From Toxotes chatareus (Eukaryota > Chordata > Actinopteri > Toxotidae), in the NCBI GenBank assembly GCA_016801885.1, contig CM028893.1:8259950-8323949 (forward strand): DNA of 64,000 nucleotides, given 5' to 3'. Within the stretch, counting starts at the first letter, position 1. Every line of letters begins with the position of its first letter. The translations under genes and the position numbers were made by a program. Under the pieces are notes generated by a model. The model saw nothing but the letters and a program-made list of their open reading frames with translations, was not told where the DNA came from and made no database searches. Positions 1 to 7,932 of the stretch are shown here, one piece after another.

Positions 1-2280
1 GGTCAAAATTTTTTTGACTTTTTTTTTGGCCGATTTTGACGCCTTTACTATACTATGTCGCTTTTTTTATGACATTTTGAGGTCAAAATTTTTTTGACTT
101 TTTTGGCCGATTTTGACGCTTTTTACTATACTATGACGTTTTTTTTATGACATTTTGAGGTCAAAAATTTTTTTGACTTTTTTGGCCGATTTTGACGCGC
201 TTTACTATACTATACTATGACGCTTTTTTTATGACATTTTGAGGTCAAAAAAATTTTTTGACTTTTTTTTTTGGCGATTTTTTTTTTTGGCCGATTTTAC
301 TATACTATATGTCGTTTTTTTATGACATTTTGAGGTCAAAAATACTTTTTACTTTTATGTCGCTTTTTTTTTTGACTATTTTTTTTTTTTGGCCGATTTT
401 TTTTTGCTTTTTTTACTATACTATGACGCTTTTTTATGACATTTTGAGGTCAAAAATTTTTTTTGACTTTTTTTGGCCGATTTTGACGCCATACTATACT
501 ACTATCGCGTTTTTTATGACATTTTGAGGTCAAAAAATTTTTTGACTTTTTTTTCCGATTTTTTGACGCCATACTATACTATGACGTTTTTTTTATGACA
601 TTTTGAGGTCATAAAAATTTTTTTGACTTTTTTTGGCCGATTTTGACGCCTTTACTATACTATGTCGCTTTTTTATGACATTTTGAGGTCAAAATTTTTT
701 TGACTTTTTTTGGCCGATTTTGACGCCATACTATACTATGACGTTTTTTTTATGACATTTTGAGGTCAAAAATTTTTTTGACTTTTTTGGCCGAATTTGA
801 CGCCATATACTATACTATGTCGCTTTTTTTATGACATTTTGAGGTCAAAATTTTTTTGACTTTTTTTTTGAAAAATTTTGACGCCTTACTATACTATACT
901 ATGTTTTTTTTTATGACATTTTGAGGTCAAAAATTTTTTGACTTTTTTTTGGCCGATTTTGACGCGCTTTACTATACTATGACGCTTTTTTATGACATTT
1001 TGAGGTCAAAAAAATTTTTGACTTTTTTGTCGATTTTGACGCCTTTACTATACTATGTCGTTTTTTATGACATTTTGAGGTCAAAAATTTTTTTGACTTT
1101 TTTTGCCCGATTTTGACGCCTACATACTATACTATGACGCTTTTTTATTTTGATGACATTTTGAGGTCAAACTTTTTATGACTTTTTTATTTTGAGGTCA
1201 AAAATTTTTTTGATTTTTTTGACGATTTTGACGCCTTACTATACTATGACGTTTTTTTTATGACATTTTGAGGTCAAAATTTTTTGACTTTTTTTTGGCC
1301 GATTTTGACGCCTTACTATACTATGACGTTTTTTTTATGACATTTTGAGGTCAAAAAATTTTTTTGACTTTTTGCCAAAAAAAAAACGCCTTACTACTAT
1401 ACTATGTCGCTTTTTTATGACATTTTGAGGTCATAAAATTTTTGACTTTTTTGACTTTTTTTTTGCCGATTTTGACATTTTACTATACTATGATTTTTTT
1501 TTTATGACATTTTGAGGTCAAACTTTTTTTTTTGACATTTTTTTTTTTGACCGATTTTGACGCCTTTACTATACTATGTCGCTTTTTTTATGACATTTTG
1601 AGGTCAAAAATTTTTTTTGACTTTTTTTGGTCGAAAAAACGCCATACTATACTATGACGCTTTTTTTATGACATTTTGAGGTCAAAATTTTTTTGACTTT
1701 TTTTGGCCGATTTTGACGCCATACTATACTATGACGCTTTTTTATGACATTTTGAGGTCAAACTTTTTTTTGACTTTTTTGGCCGATTTTGACGCCATAC
1801 TATACTATGTCGCTTTTTTTATGACATTTTGAGGTCAAAAAAATTTTTGACTTTTTTTTTGGCCGATTTTGACGCTTTTTACTATACTATGTCATACTAT
1901 ACTATTTTTTATGACATTTTGAGGTCAAAATTTTTTTTGACTTTTTTTTTTTGACATTTTTATGACATTTTGAGGTCATACTATACTATGACGCTTTTTA
2001 TGCTTTTTTATTTTGAGGTCAAAAAATTTTTTGACTTTTTTTAACGCCGATTTTGACGCCTATACATTTTGATACTAAAAAATTTTTTATGACATTTTGA
2101 GGTCATAAAAAATTTTTTTTTTTTTTTGGCCGAAAAAAACGCATACTATACTATGACGTTTTTTTATGACATTTTGAGGTCATAAAATTTATGACTTTTT
2201 TGGCCGATTTTGACGCCTTTACTATACTATGACGTTTTTTATGACATTTTGAGGTCAAAAAAAAATTTTGACTTTTTTTT
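1..2280 (+). repeat. Tandem satellite array, A-type units (about 76-90 bp)
   Basis: The same unit recurs roughly 28 times. It has an 'ATGACATTTTGAGGTC' block, an A-run/T-run core ending TTTTGAC, a 'GGCCGATTTTGACGCC' block and 'ACTATACTATG'. Spacing between successive GAGGTC sites is mostly 76-90 bp (for example 81, 159, 243, 333), with occasional longer intervals where partial units are inserted. The + strand is extremely T-rich. The open frame at 258-527 is only a translation of the repeat. The array runs off the left edge of the window, so its full length is unknown. Confidence 0.95.
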
Positions 2281-2999
2281 TATATTTTATCACTCTCGTC
2301 TTTCGTGCTTGCTCTGGGGTCAGGCTCTGAGTCTCTGTAAAGTGTTTTAAAACAGTTTTGATTGTGGAAGGTGCTATATAAATAAAATTGAATTGTATTG
2401 AAAAAATTGAATAAAATTGGTTGAAAAACATCAGTATAGTAACGCATCAACATGCAGTCAAAAATGACATTGTATAGTAAGGCATCAAAATTGCCTTACC
2501 TTATTCCTTTTCTTCTCCTCTATTTCCAGCTGTTCTATCTTCCTAAAATCCTTTCACCCAGCCCGGCCATTGGCAGGAGGGTCCCCCATATGAGCCACGT
2601 TCTGCTCAAGGTTTCTTCCTGTTAAAAGGGAGTGTTTTCTTGCCACTGTCGCCTTAAGTGCTTGCTCTGGTGTCAGGCTCTGGGTCTCTGTAAAGACAAT
2701 TTTGATTGTGGAAGGAGCGATATAAATAAAATTTAACTGAATTGAAAAAAATTGGGTGAAAAATGTCATAGTATAGTAAAAAATCAAAATCAAGTAAAAC
2801 ACAAGACAGTATAGCGGTATGACGTTTTTTTATGACATTTTGAGGCCTTACGAAAGTATGACTTTTTTTGGCATATTTTGACCTCATACCGCGGTATGAA
2901 GATTTTTATGACATTTTGAGGCCTTTCTAAAATATGACTTTTTTGGGCAAATTTTGACGTCATACCGCGGAATGACGTTTTTTTATGACATTTTGAGGC
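2281..2999 (+). repeat. Duplicated segment, copy 1
   Basis: This block matches 4416-5134 almost base for base at an offset of 2135-2136, with only scattered mismatches and a few small indels. It contains a truncated retroposon tail, a short inverted stretch of satellite, a fuller retroposon 3' end and satellite units with the CCGCGG core. Similarity stops at about 2998, where GAGGCC is followed by different sequence in the two copies. High identity over about 720 bp implies a recent duplication or conversion within the array. Confidence 0.9.
2521..2745 (+). mobile_element. Retroposon 3' end common in fish, copy in segment 1
   Basis: The sequence runs from a pyrimidine-rich start through 'CTGCTCAAGGTTTCTTCC', 'AAGGGAGTG', 'GGCTCTGGGTCTCTGTAAAG' to a 'TATAAATAAAATT' tail. 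I recognise this as the 3' end of a very abundant teleost non-LTR retroposon, probably L2-like; the family name is from memory and untested. A shorter tail of the same element lies at 2281-2400. Confidence 0.6.
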
Positions 3000-4200
3000 C
3001 GAAAAAATTTTTGACTTTTTTTGCCAGAAAAAAACGCCATACTATACTATGACCTTTTTTATGACATTTTGAGGCCGAAAAAAATTTTGACTTTTTTTGC
3101 CCAAAAAAAAAAACGGCATACTATACTATGATGTTTTTTATGACATTTTGAGGGTGATAAAAATTGTGACCTTTTTTGGCCGATTTTGACGCCTTACTAT
3201 ACTATGACGTTTTTTATGACATTTTGAGGCCGAAAATTTTTTTGACTTTTTTTGCCCCAAAAAAACGCTATACTATACTATGTCGTTTTTTATGACATTT
3301 TGAGGTCATACTAAAGTATGACATTTTTTGGCCGATTTTTATGCCTCACTATACTATGTAGTTTTTTATGACATTTTGAGGCCGAAAAAATTTTTGACTT
3401 TTTTTGCCTGAAAAAAACAGCATACTATACTATGTCGTTTTTTATGACATTTTGAGGCCGAAAATTTTTTTGACTTTTTTTGCCCAAAAAAAACCCTGCA
3501 TACTATACTATGTCGTTTTTTATGACATTTTGAGGTCATACTAAAGTATGACTTTTTTTTGGCCGATTTTGACGCCTTACTATACTATGTCATTTTTATG
3601 ACATTTTGAGGCCGAAAAAAATTTTGACATGACATCTTGAGGTCATACTAAAGTATGACTTTTTTTGGCCGAAAAAAAGGGCATACTATACTATGTCGTT
3701 TTTTATGACATTTTGAGGTCATACTAAAGTATGACTTTTTTTGGCCGATTTTGACGCCCTACTATACTATGTCATTTTTTATGACATTTTGAGGCCGAAA
3801 AAATTTTTGACTTTTTTTGCCCGAAAAAAACAGCATACTATACTATGTCGTTTTTTATGACATTTTGAGGTCATACTAAAGTATGACTTTTTTTGGCCGA
3901 TTTTAACGCCTTACTATACTATGTCGTTTTTTATGACATTTTGAGGTCATACTAAAGTATGACTTTTTTTGGCCGATTTCTACGCCTTACTATACTATGT
4001 CGTTTTTTTTAACCTTTTTGAGGTAAAAAAAAAATGTTGACTTTTTTTGGCCGATTTTGACACCTTACTATACTATGTCGTTTTTTATGACATTTTGATG
4101 TCATACTAAAGTATGACTGTTTTTGCGCGATATTGATGCCTTACTATACTATGTCATTTTTTATGACATTTTGAGGCCATACTAAAATATGAAGGCTTCA
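2820..4200 (+). repeat. Tandem satellite array, B-type units (76 bp)
   Basis: Regular head-to-tail units. Around 3700-3950 the spacing of TTTTGAGG is exactly 76 bp (3711, 3787, 3863, 3939). Most units carry either the palindromic core GTCATACTAAAGTATGAC or a GGCCGAAAAAATTTTTGAC core. The first units carry TCATACCGCGGTATGA, a perfect 16-bp palindrome at 2884-2899. These units are more homogeneous than the A-type units to the left. Confidence 0.93.
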
Positions 4201-4289
4201 AAGTTGAATCTTTAGTAAGGCATCAAAATGCAGTCCAAAACGACATTTTATAGTGAGGCTTCAAAATTGCATTACCTTATTCCTTCTCC

Positions 4290-4540
4290 GCCTCTCCTCC
4301 ATTTCCAGCTGTCCTATCTTCCTTGTTTTCTTCCTTTCACCAAACCGGGCCATCGGCAGGAGGGCCCCCATATAGGCCAGGTACTGCTCAAGGTTTTTTC
4401 CTGTTAAAAGGGAGTTATATTTTATCACTCTCGTCTTTCGTGCTTGCTCTGGGGTCAGGCTCTGAGTCTCTGTAAAGTGTTTTAAAACAGTTTGGATTGT
4501 GGAAGGTGCTGTATAAATAAAATTGAATTGTATTGAAAAA
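4290..4540 (+). mobile_element. Retroposon 3' end common in fish, longer copy
   Basis: Same family as 2521-2745, with 'CTGCTCAAGGTTTTTTCC', 'CTCTGAGTCTCTGTAAAG' and a 'TATAAATAAAATTGAATTG' tail. It includes both the upstream half and the tail, so it is more complete than the 2281-2400 fragment. The open frame on the opposite strand is incidental. Confidence 0.6.
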
Positions 4541-5134
4541 ATTGAATAAAATTGGTTGAAAAACATCAGTATAGTAACGCATCAACATGCAGTCAAAAAT
4601 GACATTGTATAGTAAGGCATCAAAATTGCCTTACCTTATTCCTTTTCTTCTCCTCTATTTCCAGCTGTTCTATCTTCCTAAAATCCTTTCACCCAGCCCG
4701 GCCATTGGCAGGAGGGTCCCCCATATGAGCCACGTTCTGCTCAAGGTTTCTTCCTGTTAAAAGGGAGTGTTTTCTTGCCACTGTCGCCTTAAGTGCTTGC
4801 TCTGGTGTCAGGCTCTGGGTCTCTGTAAAGACAATTTTGATTGTGGAAGGAGCGATATAAATAAAATTTAACTGAATTGAAAAAAATTGGGTGAAAAATG
4901 TCATAGTATAGTAAAAAATCAAAATCAAGTAAAACACAAGACAGTATAGCGGTATGACGTTTTTTTTATGACATTTTGAGGCCTTACGAAAGTATGACTT
5001 TTTTTGACATATTTTGACCTCATACCGCGGTATGACGATTTTTATGACATTTTGAGGCCTTTCTAAAATATGACTTTTTTGGGCAAATTTTGACGTCATA
5101 CCGCGGAATGACGTTCTTTATGACATTTTGAGGC
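4416..5134 (+). repeat. Duplicated segment, copy 2
   Basis: Partner of 2281-2999 (see that entry). To its left this copy has a longer version of the retroposon 3' end (from about 4290) that copy 1 lacks, because copy 1 joins the A-type satellite directly at the TATATTTTATC boundary. This suggests copy 2 keeps the older left junction and copy 1 is the derived one. Confidence 0.88.
4655..4882 (+). mobile_element. Retroposon 3' end common in fish, copy in segment 2
   Basis: Near-identical to 2521-2745 because it lies in the duplicated segment. It confirms that the retroposon tail has been amplified together with the satellite rather than by separate insertions. Confidence 0.6.
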
Positions 5135-5370
5135 CTTTCTAAAATTTTGACTTTTTTTGGCCGATTTTTACGCCTTACTATACTATGACCTTTTTTATGA
5201 CATTTTGAGGCCGAAAAAAATTTTGACTTTTTTTGCCCGAAAAAAAAAACGGCATACTATACTATGATGTTTTTTATGACATTTTGAGGGCGAAAAAAAT
5301 TTTGACTTTTTTTGGCCGATTTTGACGCCTTACTATACTATGACGTTTTTTATGACATTTTGAGGTAGAA
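5020..5370 (+). repeat. Short satellite run, same orientation
   Basis: About four to five units with the same blocks as 2820-4200, including the CCGCGG palindrome at about 5020-5035. The run ends at about 5365, where unit orientation reverses. Confidence 0.85.
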
Positions 5371-5698
5371 AAACATCAAAAAAAACATCATAATATAGTA
5401 AGGCATCCACATGTCATAAAACAAATGTCATAGGAAAGGAAGGATACTGGAGGTACTGGTTAGGAAACGTAAGGCAAAAATACATACAATAGTAATATAT
5501 CAAAATATAACAAATGTCATAAGACATCAAAATGCCTAAAAACGTCATACTATAGAACATGTCCTGAAAAAACGTCACATAGTAAGGCATAAAAATGTTG
5601 TTAAAAATATCATGCTACAATAAAACATCAAAATGGGGTGAAAAACAACATAGTATAGTAGCATCAAAATGTTCTAAAATAAATGTCACATTGTTGAA

Positions 5699-5957
5699 TT
5701 ACCTGTGTCCTAGGTTCACCAATCATTTGCTTCCGCAGACCATTCAAGCGCCCAGTCACCGGGTTCTCTGCAAACGTGCTCAGCTGCTCTGTCTTTTCAC
5801 ACTTTGGAAGGGATTGGATTCACCTCCGCACCACTTCCTGTGCTTGCAGACAGCCTGCCAAGAGCAACCTGCCTCACAGCCTTAAGTCTAATAAAGGATT
5901 AAACTGCTTTTTTGTCTCTGAGTTCTAAATTTGGGTCCAGTCTTAAAAGTTCTGCTC
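5699..5957 (+). mobile_element. Retroelement-like repeat, copy 1 (about 260 bp)
   Basis: Closely similar to 6400-6683. Both share 'TTACCTGTGTCCTAGGTTC', 'GGAAGGGATTGGATTCACCT', 'CCACTTCCTGTGCTT', 'CTTAAGTCTAATAAAG' (with an AATAAA signal) and a 'TTTGTCTCTGA...TTTGGG-CCAGTCTTAAAA' end. The polyadenylation signal followed by a T-rich stretch looks like the 3' end of a retroelement or an LTR, but the family is not certain. Satellite motifs flank it on both sides. Confidence 0.55.
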
Positions 5958-6399
5958 TAGCACAACAAGTAAGGCATCAAAACCTCATAAAAAAATGTCA
6001 TAGTACAATAAGGCATCAAAACATCTTAAAAAAAAAGTCACATGAAAAATGCTATAGCAAGGCATTAAAATGTCATGAAAAACATGATACTATAATAAAG
6101 CATTAAAATGTTAAAAACGTCATACTATAGTAAGGCATCAAAATGTCATAAAACAAATGTCATAGTAAAGTAAGAATACTGGAGGTTCTGGTTAGAAAAT
6201 GTAGGGTAAAAAAACATACAATAGTAATGTATCAAAATATGAAAAATGTCAAAAAAGTCTTCTTATAGTAATCCATCAAAATCTGATTAAAAAAATCACA
6301 TCATGGTAAAATATCAAAATGTCAAAAAACGTGGTTAGACATTACTTATTTGTATAAAAGAATGTATACCTGTAGTGTTTGATTTCTTATGTTACTGTA

Positions 6400-6683
6400 T
6401 TACCTGTGTCCTAGGTTCGCCAGTCATTTGCTTCCGCAGACCGTTCAAGCTCCCAGTCACCTGGTTTTCTGCAAACATGCTCTCCTGCTGTATCCTGTGA
6501 CAGTTTGGAAGGGATTGGATTCACCTCCTCGCCACTTCCTGTGCTTACAGACCACCTGCCAAGAGCAACCTGACTTCTCTGCCTCCCATCCCTCACAGCC
6601 TTAAGTCTAATAAAGAGTTTAATGGCCTTTTTGTCTCTGAATCTTGAGTTCTGTATTTGGGCCCAGTCTTAAAACTTCTGCTC
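6400..6683 (+). mobile_element. Retroelement-like repeat, copy 2 (about 285 bp)
   Basis: Second copy of the element at 5699-5957, about 700 bp away in the same orientation. It carries about 25 bp of extra sequence ('CTTCTCTGCCTCCCATC') before the shared CTCACAGCC. The two copies differ at many scattered bases, so they are older than the 2281/4416 duplication. The small open frames on both strands here have no recognisable product. Confidence 0.55.
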
Positions 6684-7160
6684 ACAACAATTAAGGCATC
6701 AATACCTGATAAAAAAAAACATCATAGAACAATAAGGCATCAAAATGTTATATAAAAATGTCATAGCTGACTTTCTACACTATGTTGTTGGGCCTTAAGG
6801 GTGAATATCCTGCAGTAAAATACTAAGACATGTCTACACTTTAAAATTATTTAATTAGGGTTGGGGTTAGTTAACAGAACACAGCTGACTGTCTCTCAGT
6901 ACTTTGTTACTTCACTGTCTGTAGCACTCAGTTCCAGGCCCATTTGCTCCGGCTGAAGATGTAAACCTTCCAAAACAGATCACAAATTAGAAATGTTCAT
7001 TCAAATGCATTCATGTGCATTTGTTGAGGACTATTTCAAGCTGTGGCTGCATACACATTTGGTAAGTTGGTCAGTATTTACAGCAGCAGTGGTGGCACCT
7101 GTGTGGCACATTGATGTGTTTTAAAATGTATGCATGTTGCTGTTTGGACAACAATGGAGC

Positions 7161-7207
7161 TATATGCTAAGTTTCATTAGGCTTTGGCTAATGAAGCTTA
7201 GCATATA
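7161..7207. repeat. Inverted repeat, 20-bp arms, 7-nt loop
   Basis: The left arm 7161-7180 (TATATGCTAAGTTTCATTAG) and right arm 7188-7207 are reverse complements with one mismatch, separated by GCTTTGG. The pairing does not extend beyond the arms. It lies 590-640 nt past the stop codon of the minus-strand gene, near a possible poly(A) signal. It may be a decayed palindromic transposon end or an RNA hairpin in the 3' UTR. Confidence 0.8.
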
Positions 7208-7256
7208 CATGTTAGTATAATCAAATCAAATTCAAATTTTTAATTCCAACCATGGA

Positions 7257-7452
7257 TTTATTGGCAAAAAAATTTGACAAGATAAGATTAAGAGTTACAT
7301 AAGGCTGTAAAAAACAACAACAACCACTTTAACAAAGTAGAAGGAAGGGTCATTCTTTTGTGGTTATGAATACGCAGTAATTTGACACTGCGGTTACATT
7401 AGTTGCAATGTCATTACACACTGCAGCTGATCTCCTGTAGTTTCATTTTATT
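7257..7452 (-). other. Candidate polyadenylation signals of the GIIbeta-like gene
   Basis: On the minus strand, AATAAA hexamers occur at 7452-7447 (about 340 nt after the stop codon) and at 7262-7257 (about 530 nt after it). Either would give an ordinary 3' UTR length. The choice cannot be made from sequence alone, and AATAAA is common by chance in such A/T-rich DNA. Confidence 0.3.
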
Positions 7453-7794
7453 TAATGCCAATAATAATCTTCTTGGGCCTTAAATGTAAACTCTTGTAAG
7501 GAATATACTGCAATGTTATTAATACTTGTGTTCACTAAATCATTCAATAAATGCTGCATTCCAATACTATCGTAACAGAAACAAAACAGCACTGTAACAA
7601 TCAATGAAAACTAAAGTGGTCTCAGAACAGTGTTGCTAAAAATCAGGTTCTGACCTTAGCAAGACTTGCTTAGAAGTATATATGTTCTGACAACACAGAT
7701 GTCAGAGGGGACCCTCAGGACCCCAGCCTGTCACCGCAGGCTAGCTATCGAGGGGAGGCTAAGTTAATCTAGGCTAGGCCAGTAAGGGAAGGGG

Positions 7795-7932
7795 TCACAG
7801 TTCACTGTGTATGCCCCGCTGCTTTAGCACCGGCTGACAGGCCACAGGAGTCTGAAAGTCCATGATGTACTGGCATTTGCTGGGCTCCTTCACCGATCGC
7901 AAGGCTGTCTCTGTTCCGCATGTCAGTGTGAC
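7795..7932 (-). CDS. GIIbeta-like terminal coding exon: MRH end, C-terminal HSEL, stop
   Basis: A 138-nt final coding segment with acceptor TTTTCTAG. It encodes residues 111-155 and a TGA stop at 7797-7795. VTLTCGTET corresponds to the 'LLCGKET' strand of PRKCSH (fourth cysteine, Cys115). KEPSKCQY carries Glu126, Cys130 and Tyr132, completing the Gln/Arg/Glu/Tyr mannose pocket. The sixth cysteine, Cys142, is in TPVACQP. Only 13 residues follow it (Gln143 to Leu155), ending IHSEL. Human PRKCSH instead has a Pro/acidic linker and HDEL. HSEL keeps the E-L that the KDEL receptor reads but has Ser where Asp is usual, so retrieval may be weaker; this is inference. The codon frame is fixed by the upstream exons (phase 0 junction). 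Confidence 0.93.
   Translation of the reverse strand, partial: VTLTCGTETALRSVKEPSKCQYIMDFQTPVACQPVLKQRGIHSEL

Larger units (their letters stand above)
5371..6770 (-). repeat. Degenerate satellite units in reverse orientation
   Basis: Scattered 'TAGTAAGGCATCAAAATG' and 'TCATAAAA' motifs are the reverse complement of the unit blocks to the left (for example 5395-5420, 6120-6160, 6690-6765). They are diverged, spaced irregularly and interrupted by two retroelement-like insertions (5699-5957, 6400-6683). This is the decayed edge of the satellite block. No gene is seen in it. Confidence 0.85.
6771..7794. other. 3' flank of the GIIbeta-like gene, mostly unique DNA
   Basis: No coding exon recognised. 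This stretch probably includes the gene's 3' UTR (below 7795). It also holds a 20-bp-arm inverted repeat at 7161-7207, listed separately. Confidence 0.6.

Noticed and set aside
258..527. Phe-rich open frame of 89 codons
   Set aside because: It is a direct translation of the T-rich satellite unit and repeats with its period.
4261..5099. Minus-strand open frames in the satellite block
   Set aside because: They cross retroposon tails and reversed satellite units, and the same peptide appears in both duplicated segments. There is no domain or start context.
5595..6604. Open frames with similar Cys/Leu-rich ends at 5595-5885 and 6389-6604
   Set aside because: The shared peptide comes from the two copies of the retroelement-like repeat, not from a conserved gene.
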